A program made the translations under genes and the position numbers. 27,143 nt of DNA from Desulfocapsa sulfexigens (GTDB taxonomy: Bacteria > Desulfobacterota > Desulfobulbia > Desulfobulbales > Desulfocapsaceae). The stretch lies in assembly GCA_020721165.1 (NCBI GenBank), contig DYNG01000001.1, positions 1 to 27,143 on the forward strand. The letters run 5' to 3'. How positions within the stretch are numbered: the stretch's first letter is position 1; every line of letters starts with the position of its first letter. The notes under the pieces are model-generated. The model made no database searches. It saw only the letters and a list, made by a program, of their open reading frames with translations, and was not told where the DNA came from. Below, piece by piece: positions 1-7,164 of the stretch.

Positions 1-2
1 CT

Positions 3-1052
3 TTTTTCAAACCCAAGGTCACAGGCAAAGATCTGGTTATTTTCACGAGACAGCTTTCGACAATGATTGATGCCGGCCTGCCTTTAATTCAAAGCCTTGA
101 AATTCTTGCCAAACAACAGGATAACCCTACCTTTAAGACCGTGCTTACCGCCATTAAAAGGGATGTGGAAACCGGAAGCACTATCGCTGACGCCATGCGC
201 AAGCACCCCAAAGTTTTTGACAACCTTTTTTCCAACATGATCGAAGCTGGTGAAACCGGCGGTATCCTGGATACCATTCTTGGTCGCCTGGCTGTTTTTA
301 AGGAAAAATCCATGGCCCTGACCAAAAAAATCAAAGGGGCCATGACCTATCCGGCCATCTGCCTGGCCATCTCCCTGCTTATTCTGGGTGTTATCCTTAT
401 TTTTGTTATCCCCGTTTTTGAGGAAATGTTTACCAGTATGGGCGCAGCTTTGCCGCTCCCTACCCAGATTGTTGTCAATCTCAGCAATATCGTCAAATCA
501 AATTTCCTCTTTATTATTATGGGAATTTTTGCTGTCGTTTTTATAATCAAGAAGATTTATAATACTGAAAAGGGTCGCTATCGTATTGATGCCCTTCTCT
601 TGAAAGCGCCGGTTGTCGGCCCATTAGTCAAAAAAGTGGCCGTTGCCAAATTTACACGAACTCTCAGCACCATGTTGCAAAGTGGCGTCCCCATTCTTGA
701 TGCCCTCCAGGTCGTTGCCAAAACATCGGGGAATAAAGTCATTGAAGCCGCTGTCTTCCGGGTGGCATCCGGTATCAGTGAAGGACGCCCCATCGCCGAA
801 CCCCTGGAGGAAAGCGGGGTTTTTCCCAATATGGTGGTGCAGATGATCAATGTCGGTGAATCTGTTGGTGCTCTTGACACCATGCTGGGAAAAATTGCGG
901 ACTTCTACGACGAAGAGGTTGATCAGGCCGTCACTAATTTGACAGCCATGATTGAACCCTTTATGATGGTTTTTCTTGGAGGTATGATCGGTGGTATTGT
1001 TGTCGCCATGTACTTGCCCATCTTCTCCATGGCCTCGGTAGTTGGCGGCTGA
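3..1052 (+). CDS. pilC: Type IV pilus inner-membrane platform protein PilC (GspF family), 5' end missing
   Basis: PilC is the polytopic inner-membrane platform of the type IV pilus machine. It sits between the cytoplasmic ATPases and the growing pilin fibre. The reading frame is open to the window edge, and residues encoded before the first ATG at 63 (FFKPKVTGKDLVIFTRQLST) fit the start of a GspF domain, so the gene begins outside the window. Two tandem GspF domains are visible. The first opens with QLSTMIDAGLPLIQSLEIL and the second with FTRTLSTMLQSGVPILDAL. Each carries a GE(T/S)xG motif (EAGETGGILD, NVGESVGALD) and is followed by hydrophobic membrane segments, the last at the C-terminus (MMVFLGGMIGGIVVAMYLPI). 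About 350 residues are visible against a usual length near 400, so roughly 50 are missing. The upstream pilB/pilT genes that often accompany it would lie outside the window. Confidence 0.95.
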   Translation, partial: FFKPKVTGKDLVIFTRQLSTMIDAGLPLIQSLEILAKQQDNPTFKTVLTAIKRDVETGSTIADAMRKHPKVFDNLFSNMIEAGETGGILDTILGRLAVFKEKSMALTKKIKGAMTYPAICLAISLLILGVILIFVIPVFEEMFTSMGAALPLPTQIVVNLSNIVKSNFLFIIMGIFAVVFIIKKIYNTEKGRYRIDALLLKAPVVGPLVKKVAVAKFTRTLSTMLQSGVPILDALQVVAKTSGNKVIEAAVFRVASGISEGRPIAEPLEESGVFPNMVVQMINVGESVGALDTMLGKIADFYDEEVDQAVTNLTAMIEPFMMVFLGGMIGGIVVAMYLPIFSMASVVGG

Positions 1053-1109
1053 AAACGAAAACATCCACAACCAAAACCGCGAGAGAAACAGGCGATGACG
1101 GATATTGTC

Positions 1110-1140
1110 GTTTGTATGCTCTCCATGAGAGCATACAAAC
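1110..1140. repeat. Perfect 14-bp inverted repeat, hairpin downstream of pilC
   Basis: The arms at 1110-1123 and 1127-1140 are perfect reverse complements (GTTTGTATGCTCTC / GAGAGCATACAAAC) around a 3-nt loop. No T-run follows on either strand, so it is not a textbook intrinsic terminator. It may stabilise or end the pilC transcript, or bind a dimeric protein. It lies 57 nt after the pilC stop. Confidence 0.8.
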
Positions 1141-1152
1141 ATTAACGACACG

Positions 1153-1197
1153 CAACCCGTATGATGCGACCTGTGGAAACAGGGTGTCATACGGTTG
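1153..1197 (+). repeat. Second, imperfect hairpin before the IHF/HU gene
   Basis: The outer stem pairs CAACC(C)GTATGA (1153-1164) with TCATACGGTTG (1187-1197), with one bulged C. The inner stem pairs CCTGT (1170-1174) with ACAGG (1179-1183) around GGAA. It lies 12 nt after the perfect repeat, so the pilC-to-IHF spacer is almost entirely foldable. No T-run follows. It could be a terminator-like or leader structure. Confidence 0.6.
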
Positions 1198-1248
1198 AGA
1201 ACTATTTCATGTACCTCTTATTTATTCTTTACCTCAATGGAGCGCAGT

Positions 1249-1536
1249 ATGACACTGACCAAAGCAGAACTCGTTCAACAAATTTATAATGTCCATCCCT
1301 CTCTCAGCAAGCCGCAAGCCGTGGAGGCCGTTGACGCCTTTCTGCGTATTTCAAAAAGTACGCTCATCCAAGGAACGGACCTCCTTCTAAGTGGTTTTGG
1401 TAAATTTAGCGTGAAGGACAAAAAATCGCGACGAGGAAGGAACCCACAAACGGGGGACGAGCTGACGCTTGATGCCCGACGGGTTATCACCTTCAAACCC
1501 TCCGGGATTCTTCGCGACAAAATCAATACTCCTTAA
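1249..1536 (+). CDS. IHF/HU-family DNA-bending protein, closest to IHF alpha
   Basis: This is a small basic histone-like protein of 95 residues, the family's usual length. It binds DNA as a dimer and bends it, affecting transcription, recombination and nucleoid structure. The family hallmarks are the N-terminal helix MTLTKAELVQQIYN, the core LSGFGKFSVKDK, and the DNA-intercalating arm GRNPQTGDELTLDARRVITF. LSGFG and ARRVITF resemble IHF alpha more than IHF beta or HU, but the assignment is not firm. The frame is open back to a TTG at 1195. I chose ATG 1249 because GGAG at 1239-1242 sits 6 nt before it and the protein then begins exactly where the family does. The gene stands alone after two hairpins and converges with the minus-strand hemA cluster. 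Confidence 0.9.
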   Translation: MTLTKAELVQQIYNVHPSLSKPQAVEAVDAFLRISKSTLIQGTDLLLSGFGKFSVKDKKSRRGRNPQTGDELTLDARRVITFKPSGILRDKINTP

Positions 1537-1602
1537 ACCCGACAGCGCCACCTGCTGTACGCTCTTCATGGCACAACTGCCAAATCGGGCAGGGTGGACT
1601 GT

Positions 1603-2121
1603 TCAGGGATGACATAAGCGGAGGATACTGTCTGGTACTTTTTCCACCGGTATCCCTAAAACACAGGAGAATCCGATGAGCTCATCGCCTGTGCAATTAA
1701 AAATTAGGGGCAGCCATTGATTGTCATCACGAAAGGAGGACTCCTTCTCCGCCACAATTTGCAATAAGGCAAGGAGCTCCTGAGCGACTTTAACCTGAAC
1801 GGCGGGGTCATTTGTATGCCCCCGCCGTTGTCGAAAGGCAAGAAAACGATTCCAATTAGAAATAGCTCGCTTGAGGCCTCGGTACACCCCGAGCTTCCTG
1901 TTTTCATAACAAAGATCACGGAAGATGATCTCTTGATAACGGGCACTGGCAGCTTCCAGCAACAGATCAATCTCTTCTTTGGTCAACCATAACCGTGGCC
2001 CATCGCGATCTTCCGTAAGATAATGGAGAGCCGAGTGGAAGGCAATCTCAGGGATTTCACCAGAATGCCGTACCAGTAACCATTCATCAGCTAAGACATC
2101 TGCTCGATCCGCAGAGAGCAT
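1603..2121 (-). CDS. Unrecognised 172-residue protein translationally coupled to hemA
   Basis: I do not recognise this family. The product is soluble, with no signal peptide or membrane segment. It is rich in charged and aromatic residues, with a basic middle (YENRKLGVYRGLKRAISNWN, FLAFRQRRGH) and an acidic helical N-terminal part (LTKEEIDLLLEAASARYQEI). A C-terminal stretch, FNCTGDELIGFSCVLGIPVE, has two cysteines and no clear motif. Its ATG shares one base with the hemA stop codon (TAATG), so it is very probably translated by re-initiation after hemA and is the last gene of that cluster. Coupling suggests co-expression with tetrapyrrole synthesis, but no function can be assigned. It converges with the IHF gene, whose stop is 67 nt away. 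Confidence 0.8.
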   Translation of the reverse strand: MLSADRADVLADEWLLVRHSGEIPEIAFHSALHYLTEDRDGPRLWLTKEEIDLLLEAASARYQEIIFRDLCYENRKLGVYRGLKRAISNWNRFLAFRQRRGHTNDPAVQVKVAQELLALLQIVAEKESSFRDDNQWLPLIFNCTGDELIGFSCVLGIPVEKVPDSILRLCHP

Positions 2122-3428
2122 TATTTTTCCTCTAAACCAAAAGCAGTACGAATCATCTCCACCTTTTCGTCATGCCTTTCCTTACACCCCTCTTCATCCT
2201 TGAGATAGGCAATGGGAGCATGCAGCAATTTGGCCGTAATTGCCAAAGCCATCTTTTCAATCACCTGATGATCTTCAAGCGTAAGGTGGGGTAATCGTCC
2301 CAGAGCCTTCTCTATTTCTAACTGACTAATATCGTTCGCCCTCTTTCTTAAAGCAATAATCGTAGGCACCACCGCAAGCCCATCGAGCCAGCGCTGAAAG
2401 TTAGCCGTCTCTTCATCAACAATACGCCGCGCCTTGACCGCTTCCTTCTCCCTTTCAGACTTGTTCAGCTCTACGACTTGATGCAGGTCATCAATATCAT
2501 AAAGATACACATTGTCCAGCTCATTCAATGCCGGATCAAGATCACGGGGCACGGCAATATCAATAAAGAAAATGGGTTCATTGCGACGGGCCCGCATAAT
2601 TGCTTTCATCTCCTGTTTATGCAGAATGAGATGAGGAGCACCCGTTGAACTGATGACAATATCAACCTGTTCCAGTTGATCAGTGAGTGCATCCAGAGAA
2701 ACCGCAGAACCATGAAAGCGTTGCGCCAGGCTCGTCGCCCGGGACAAGGTCCGATTGGCAACCACCACCTTATCAACCCCTTGGCTGACCAGATGCTCTG
2801 CCGCAAGCTCTGCCATTTCACCAGCCCCGATCAGCAAAACGCTCTTGGTATCCAGACTGCCAAAGATCTTTCTGGCCAGTTCAACGGCGGCATAACTGAT
2901 AGAAACGGCCGAGGCTCCAATAAGCGTTTCCGTTCGTACCCGCTTGGCCGTCGAAAACGCTTTATGCAGTAATTTATTGAGAATGGGACCGGTGCCCTTT
3001 CCCTCTGTGGCAAGACGATACGCCTCCTTTAATTGTCCAAGAATCTGTGCTTCTCCAATGACCATCGAATCAAGGCTGGTGGCCACCATAAAAAGATGAT
3101 GCACGGCATCAATGTTGCGATGGATATAGAGATAATCTTGATAATGCTCAGGGGCAACCGTATTCCCAAAAAGGAGGGGCACTATCCGGGACTCAATATC
3201 TGCACGACCCGCATTTTCCAACACTGCATTTTCTTGAACAACGACAATAATTTCAACCCGATTGCAGGTTGAAAGCAGATAACATTCTCGGCATCCATCC
3301 AGTTTCTGCAATTCTTGCAGGGTTTCCTCATAACTCTTCCCGCCCTGACCAATGGCCAACTGCTCACGAACTGCCAGTGGCGCTGTTTTATGGTTCACCC
3401 CCAAAAGCAAAATCATCTCACTGGGCAT
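2121..3428 (-). CDS. hemA: Glutamyl-tRNA reductase
   Basis: HemA reduces glutamyl-tRNA(Glu) to glutamate-1-semialdehyde with NADPH, the first committed step of C5-pathway tetrapyrrole synthesis. The motifs are clear: the N-terminal GVNHKTAPLAVRE, the catalytic cysteine in LLSTCNRVEI (Cys55 from the chosen start), GEAQILGQLKEAY, the NADPH-binding LLIGAGEMAELAAEHL followed by ANRT, and a helical dimerisation tail. Length is about 435 residues, normal for the family. The frame reaches a TTG at 3446. I prefer ATG 3428, which has GGAGG 11 nt upstream, but ATG 3416 just after the ccsA stop would give the more usual family N-terminus. The chosen start overlaps the end of ccsA, which implies coupled translation. 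The next gene overlaps its stop codon. Confidence 0.95.
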   Translation of the reverse strand: MPSEMILLLGVNHKTAPLAVREQLAIGQGGKSYEETLQELQKLDGCRECYLLSTCNRVEIIVVVQENAVLENAGRADIESRIVPLLFGNTVAPEHYQDYLYIHRNIDAVHHLFMVATSLDSMVIGEAQILGQLKEAYRLATEGKGTGPILNKLLHKAFSTAKRVRTETLIGASAVSISYAAVELARKIFGSLDTKSVLLIGAGEMAELAAEHLVSQGVDKVVVANRTLSRATSLAQRFHGSAVSLDALTDQLEQVDIVISSTGAPHLILHKQEMKAIMRARRNEPIFFIDIAVPRDLDPALNELDNVYLYDIDDLHQVVELNKSEREKEAVKARRIVDEETANFQRWLDGLAVVPTIIALRKRANDISQLEIEKALGRLPHLTLEDHQVIEKMALAITAKLLHAPIAYLKDEEGCKERHDEKVEMIRTAFGLEEK

Positions 3429-4305
3429 AGCTATGTATGCCTCCAAGCAGGAAGGTCACACCCCACAGGGTAAATATCATGGAGACGAAACCGATAATGG
3501 CCATAATGGCCGCTCGTTTCCCCCGCCATCCCGCAGAAAATCGTTGGTGAATCTGGGCAGCATAGAGGAACCAGGTAATCAACGACCATGTTTCCTTGGG
3601 GTCCCAATGCCAGTAAGATCCCCAGGCCTGACTCGCCCATATCGAACCAGAAATAATCCCAAGGGTTAAAAGGACAAAGCCAATCGCCAGACAATGGCTG
3701 TTGAGCTGATCAAGTGCATCGAGGGAAGGCAACCGTTTGAACAAATAGCCAAATTTCTTCTTTTTCAATTCACGATTCTGCAAAAGATACATGATGCCAC
3801 CGCAAAACGCTAAAGACAGAAAAGCGTATGAGGCAACCGTTACGCCGGCATGAACTGGCAGCCACCAGCTTTGCAGGGCTGGCGCCAGGGGGTTGATGGT
3901 GCGGGGACTTAACGCCGCAATGACAAGCAGTGCCAGAATTAACGGAGAGATAAAAGCTCCAAAATTTTTAACGGTATAACGCCAGCGAAAGGAAAGATAG
4001 GCCCAGGTCAATGACCAGGAAAAGAAAACCACGGTTTCATGCTGCGAGGTGATAGGTGTGTATCCGGTTTGAAAAAAACGCAAAAGGACATACATGGTTT
4101 GTAGAATACCTACAACCACAAGGGAAAAGCGAGCCAGACCTCTGAGTCGTTGGTTCTGGCTCACAAAAACAAACCAATTCACACACAAAGACAGGCCATG
4201 CGTGACAAGGATGGTGTGAAAAAGCAGGCGGCTCGTATCACCCACAATGGATATCCTCACGAAAAAAGACACCAATGGCAGGAGTTGTTCTCCAGCGCCA
4301 GGCAT
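3418..4305 (-). CDS. ccsA: CcsA/HemX-type cytochrome c assembly membrane protein
   Basis: This polytopic membrane protein has around eight hydrophobic segments and the CcsA/CcmF-family tryptophan-rich haem-handling motif, visible as WGSYWHWDPKETWSLITWF. In system II cytochrome c maturation CcsA works with CcsB to move haem across the membrane and attach it to CxxCH apoproteins. HemX, a relative encoded next to hemA in Bacillus, instead controls the amount of glutamyl-tRNA reductase. At 295 residues and directly upstream of hemA, either role fits. Histidines in the membrane segments (LLFHTILVTHGLSL, LPVHAGVTVASY) and near the C-terminus (GGIHSYAQ) could be haem ligands. ATG 4305 has no clear Shine-Dalgarno. 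A GTG further in, after AGGATATCC, is an alternative. No ccsB is in the window. Confidence 0.85.
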   Translation of the reverse strand: MPGAGEQLLPLVSFFVRISIVGDTSRLLFHTILVTHGLSLCVNWFVFVSQNQRLRGLARFSLVVVGILQTMYVLLRFFQTGYTPITSQHETVVFFSWSLTWAYLSFRWRYTVKNFGAFISPLILALLVIAALSPRTINPLAPALQSWWLPVHAGVTVASYAFLSLAFCGGIMYLLQNRELKKKKFGYLFKRLPSLDALDQLNSHCLAIGFVLLTLGIISGSIWASQAWGSYWHWDPKETWSLITWFLYAAQIHQRFSAGWRGKRAAIMAIIGFVSMIFTLWGVTFLLGGIHSYAQ

Positions 4306-4360
4306 CGGTGGGTTCGACCAGAGTAATCAGTTTTATTCTGAATTCGTATAGAGAGGAGTA

Positions 4361-5059
4361 TCATATCGCTTGCACCTTGCCCACGATATCGTCCACATCA
4401 ATATCCGCTGGAAGAATTTCTTGTAATTTCACAGCAAGAGCGGGCCAATCTTGTCGTCGCAATAACGAAAGAAGGTTTGCACAATCAATGTCAGCAAATA
4501 CGGATTTATGGGTATCCACAGTCTCACCCCTCTTTCTGACCTCCGTCCACTTCCTGCTCTGCAGCACCTGCATCCGGATGGCGGACAAGAGGGTGACAAG
4601 CCCTCCATATTCGGGCCCATACTGATGTTCAAGTTCCTTGCGAACGGCAGCGGCCAGAGAAGGGCTGCCACCACCCGTAGAAACAGAAATCAGAAAATCG
4701 CCTCGACGAAGAGTGGCGGGAACATGGAAGGTGCTGGCATCAGGATTATCAGCAACATTGACCAGCGTAGAAAGCAAGCGAGCATCCTCAACAATCCGCA
4801 ACTGGGTTTCGGGACAATTCGTTAAAGCAAAAACAAAAGAAGCTCCTTTCAGATCTCCCTGTTCATAGACACGAGGGAGCCACTCCAGCCTCCCATCAAG
4901 CACAAGATTTTGAATTTGCATCAATATTTTCGGACTGACGAGCCGAACCCTGGCCCCACATGCCAATAGCCCATGCAATTTACGCGCGGCAACCAGCCCG
5001 CCGCCAATGACCACGCACAGTTGGCCGTCCATGTTCACATTGATGGGATATAAGACCAT
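4361..5059 (-). CDS. Precorrin-2 dehydrogenase / sirohydrochlorin ferrochelatase (Met8 / CysG N-terminal type)
   Basis: The protein oxidises precorrin-2 to sirohydrochlorin with NAD+, and in many family members also inserts iron to give sirohaem. The NAD-binding Rossmann motif VVIGGGLVAARKLHGLLACG lies near the N-terminus, followed by RVRLVSP. FALTNCPETQ and NVADNPDASTFHVPATLRRGDFLIS follow, the latter holding the aspartate that is catalytic in Met8-like enzymes. SVSTGGGSPSLAAAVRKELE matches the family's dimer domain. There is no fused SAM uroporphyrinogen methyltransferase domain, so CobA must be encoded elsewhere. The frame extends to a TTG at 5068. I chose ATG 5059, but no strong ribosome site decides it. 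It sits 13 nt after the methyltransferase gene and 55 nt before ccsA. Sirohaem would serve sulfite reductase and the sirohaem-dependent haem route if this is a sulfate reducer (inference). Confidence 0.9.
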   Translation of the reverse strand: MVLYPINVNMDGQLCVVIGGGLVAARKLHGLLACGARVRLVSPKILMQIQNLVLDGRLEWLPRVYEQGDLKGASFVFALTNCPETQLRIVEDARLLSTLVNVADNPDASTFHVPATLRRGDFLISVSTGGGSPSLAAAVRKELEHQYGPEYGGLVTLLSAIRMQVLQSRKWTEVRKRGETVDTHKSVFADIDCANLLSLLRRQDWPALAVKLQEILPADIDVDDIVGKVQAI

Positions 5060-5072
5060 ATGTTTCAAGCAG

Positions 5073-5768
5073 TCATTTCTTTTTACGAGTCAGACGATTG
5101 ACAATAATCGTCACATTCTTTTCCGGCTTGCGAATGACCTGTTTCCCGAGGGTAATATCAAATTCTTCTTTGGCCAGATTCAAAAAAAGCGGCAAACTTC
5201 GACGGCTGGCATCATGGGCAAGATAAACGCAGCCCTCTGGCTTGAGATATTTCTGCAAAACTGTCAGCAGTGGCTGGAAAAATTCGTCACGAAATAAAAT
5301 TTCCGCACCAATCACGATATCAAAAGGAGCTAGCTCGGGCGGATGCAACCAGTCAAGATGGGTAAAATTGATGCCATGGACCCCGGAGGCCGCCGCATTT
5401 ATTTTCTGGAAATCCATAATAATATCTTCATAATCGGATATCGTTACCGAAAAACCAGCAGCAGCTGCCGTAATCCCCGGGGTCCCCAACCCTGCCCCTA
5501 ACTCAAGAACCGTGGTTTCAGGCGAGGCCGGTAATTGATTCATCACATACGATAAAACCATAGCCGCTTCCCACAATTTCACCCAGAACGGAAACTCCGA
5601 AACATTGACCAGCGGATCCTTGCCAGCCAAAAACTCTTCAATATCAGCGGGTTTGAGGATTCGTAAAGTTGTTTCGCCCACTTTGAAGCGATCAAATCTC
5701 AATTTGTATTGAGATCTGATTCGATTATATATTTTTCGTTCTGGTTCAGGAAGATTCCGAATATCCAT
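5073..5768 (-). CDS. Class I SAM-dependent methyltransferase, METTL/family-16-like
   Basis: This is a 231-residue Rossmann-fold methyltransferase. Motif I is VLELGAGLGTPGITAAAAG, which binds the methionine part of S-adenosylmethionine. The acidic residue of motif II is in VTISDYED, and the post-II region FDIVIGAEILFRDEFFQPLL resembles eukaryotic family-16 lysine methyltransferases. The N-terminal region (RFDRFKVGETTLRILKPADIEEF) also resembles that group. The substrate is unknown; protein methylation is the nearest guess from family resemblance. It is the first gene of the minus-strand hemA cluster and ends 13 nt before the precorrin-2 dehydrogenase gene, so it is probably co-transcribed with it. 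The upstream region (5769-5875) shows no convincing promoter. Confidence 0.8.
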   Translation of the reverse strand: MDIRNLPEPERKIYNRIRSQYKLRFDRFKVGETTLRILKPADIEEFLAGKDPLVNVSEFPFWVKLWEAAMVLSYVMNQLPASPETTVLELGAGLGTPGITAAAAGFSVTISDYEDIIMDFQKINAAASGVHGINFTHLDWLHPPELAPFDIVIGAEILFRDEFFQPLLTVLQKYLKPEGCVYLAHDASRRSLPLFLNLAKEEFDITLGKQVIRKPEKNVTIIVNRLTRKKK

Positions 5769-5875
5769 TGATTTTCTGCGTCGTCAAGAGCCATGTCCAA
5801 GCATGGTCAAGAAAAGTTTTTTGTTTTTGTGTAGCTTATTCCCACCCTCGACGAACAGAATACGCTGTAACGCAC

Positions 5876-5914
5876 AAAAAAAGAGGGGCTGATTGAGTCT
5901 CCTCAATCAGCCCC
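5876..5914 (-). terminator. Rho-independent terminator of the small exported protein gene
   Basis: A perfect 13-bp stem (GGGGCTGATTGAG / CTCAATCAGCCCC, 5885-5897 and 5902-5914) has a 4-nt loop. On the minus strand it is followed by TC and seven T residues (5876-5882). It lies 46 nt past the stop of the minus-strand gene at 5961-6191. Confidence 0.93.
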
Positions 5915-5960
5915 GCAAACTACCTAAAAACGAAAGCTCTGTCAATTGTCAGCAGACAAA

Positions 5961-6191
5961 TTAGCAACCCTCGATGGCGCCTTTTTTCTTACCGGCAGCG
6001 ATTTTACCATCGGTAACGGTCACCTTATCACCTACTTTGGCAGCACCCATGGCAGAAACCTCTTTGCCATCATCACAGGTAACGGTTACTTTATCACCAG
6101 CAACGGCCTTAACGGTACCGGTGCAAGCAAAAGAAGAGGCGGCGCAAAGCATGAAAGACAGAGCAACAACAGCTACGATTCCTTTTTTCAT
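5961..6191 (-). CDS. Small exported protein of unknown function, 76 residues
   Basis: The N-terminus MKKGIVAVVALSFMLCAASSFA is a typical Sec signal peptide with likely cleavage after SFA, leaving about 54 residues. The mature part starts CTGTVKAVAGDKVTVTCDDG and has two similar beta-rich segments (GDKVTVTCDDGKEV, GDKVTVTDGKIAAG), which suggests a small OB-like or SH3-like barrel. Mature cysteines lie at the first residue, in VTCDDG and at the very C-terminus, so a disulfide or metal site is possible. The residues before the first cysteine do not make a good lipobox. I chose ATG 6191 over ATG 6203 because GGAG inside the earlier codons sits 6 nt before it. The gene has its own near-perfect promoter and terminator, so it is probably a strongly expressed single-gene transcript. 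I do not recognise the family with confidence. Confidence 0.85.
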   Translation of the reverse strand: MKKGIVAVVALSFMLCAASSFACTGTVKAVAGDKVTVTCDDGKEVSAMGAAKVGDKVTVTDGKIAAGKKKGAIEGC

Positions 6192-6265
6192 TTTTTTCTC
6201 CATTGATACTAATGCTTTTGGTTAATCTGGATCGCTCCAGGGTTAAAGAACTTCACATGGAAGTA

Positions 6266-6293
6266 ATTATACTCACACATAAGCTTCTGTCAA
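6266..6293 (-). promoter_or_regulatory. Consensus sigma-70-type promoter of the small exported protein gene
   Basis: On the minus strand TTGACA (6288-6293) and TATAAT (6266-6271) both match the consensus exactly, with a 16-bp spacer. The predicted transcript starts near 6259 and has a leader of about 68 nt before ATG 6191. Confidence 0.88.
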
Positions 6294-6295
6294 AT

Positions 6296-6332
6296 AAAAA
6301 ACTGAAAATAATGAATACTAATTCATTATTTT
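6296..6332 (-). terminator. AT-rich terminator overlapping the stop codon of the thioredoxin gene
   Basis: The perfect arms at 6305-6316 and 6321-6332 (AAAATAATGAAT / ATTCATTATTTT) enclose a 4-nt loop that contains part of the TAG stop codon. On the minus strand CAG and then six T residues follow (6296-6301). The weak A/T stem makes efficiency uncertain. It directly abuts the promoter at 6266-6293. Confidence 0.6.
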
Positions 6333-6839
6333 TTTAATATCCTTTTCCAGGAGGGCATGGGGAACCATCCCTGGATACTTTTTAACAACAACCCCTTCCT
6401 TGTTCACTAAAAATGAAGTGGGGATTCCTGCTACTCCTCCAAAATCACGGGCCGTAGCATCATCTGCCATTAAAACAGGATAATTGATCGAGCGAATTTC
6501 AATCAATTTGGCAACGACCTCCGCGCCATCATCAACCGATAGGCCAATAACCGAAAAATTTGACTGGGCAAATTGTTTTTGCAACTCGATTAGCACCGGC
6601 ACCTCTTGCATACAAGGAGGACACCAAGTGGCAAAAAAGGTGACCAGCAGGGTTTTCCCCTCAAATGTCGTGCTTTTTACCGTCGCTCCCCCCTTGCTGG
6701 CATCAGTAAGACTAAAGGCCGGCATCTTACTGGCCGCAAAGAGAATAGAAGGGGAGAAAACAAGACAAAAAAACAGACAGTAAAGGCTTACTCTCACTCT
6801 GTTTCCGAATTCGGGGTTTCTGGTCAAAGAGGCACTCAT
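6318..6839 (-). CDS. TlpA/ResA-like periplasmic thioredoxin
   Basis: This 173-residue thioredoxin-fold protein has an N-terminal membrane or signal segment (LYCLFFCLVFSPSILFAAS, about residues 19-37). The AhpC/TSA-like fold carries the redox motif WCPPC (Cys73, Cys76) in LLVTFFATWCPPCMQEVP and the cis-proline loop GGVAGIPTSFLVNKEGVVV. The family acts outside the cytoplasm as a thiol-disulfide reductase. One common job is keeping apocytochrome CxxCH cysteines reduced before haem attachment, which fits the CcsA gene and cytochrome in this window, though it is not in the same operon. ATG 6839 is supported by TTGGAG six bases upstream. It is followed by an AT-rich terminator, and the small exported protein then has its own promoter. 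Confidence 0.9.
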   Translation of the reverse strand: MSASLTRNPEFGNRVRVSLYCLFFCLVFSPSILFAASKMPAFSLTDASKGGATVKSTTFEGKTLLVTFFATWCPPCMQEVPVLIELQKQFAQSNFSVIGLSVDDGAEVVAKLIEIRSINYPVLMADDATARDFGGVAGIPTSFLVNKEGVVVKKYPGMVPHALLEKDIKKIMN

Positions 6840-7164
6840 ATATCACTCCAAGGTATTATGCAACAACAGAGACATTTATTTTACATGCTTACAATAGGAT
6901 ATTTACATAAAAAGTCAATTGAGAAAGCTTGCCTATCCATGACAGCCAAAGAAATTCCTGACTATCTTCATGGAACAGGCCGCTCCACACAGAAAGGGTG
7001 TGGCCTCCCTCGTTTCCTGAATAAAGGTTTCATCTCCAACAGGAAGATAAAATATCGTCGCCAGGTAAAAGATATGGTATTACTGTAGAACAAACAGGGA
7101 ATTGAAATTCCTTGTGGTATATTTTTTGTTTTTTGAACTTTTCTTTGAACCAACGGTGCCTCCC
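6840..7164. other. Divergent intergenic region between the thioredoxin and SurA-like genes
   Basis: This 325-nt gap holds the likely minus-strand promoter of the thioredoxin gene (6891-6918). It also has a perfect 14-bp dyad GGAATTGAAATTCC (7098-7111) about 55 nt before the chosen SurA-like start, and a GC-rich imperfect hairpin around 6976-7004 (CCACAC / GTGTGG). I see no RNA gene and no convincing ORF. Confidence 0.5.
6891..6918 (-). promoter_or_regulatory. Likely promoter of the thioredoxin gene
   Basis: On the minus strand TTGACT (6913-6918, 5/6 of consensus) and TATTGT (6891-6896, 4/6) are separated by 16 bp, about 50 nt upstream of ATG 6839. Confidence 0.5.

Noticed and set aside
624..1190. 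188-codon ORF opposite pilC
   Set aside because: It is a reverse-strand shadow of the strong GspF coding region, with His/Asn-rich translation and no motif.
1538..1592. Small hairpins between the convergent IHF and unknown genes (ACAGC/GCTGT, TGGCA/TGCCA)
   Set aside because: The stems are only 5 bp, with no T-run; too weak to call a terminator.
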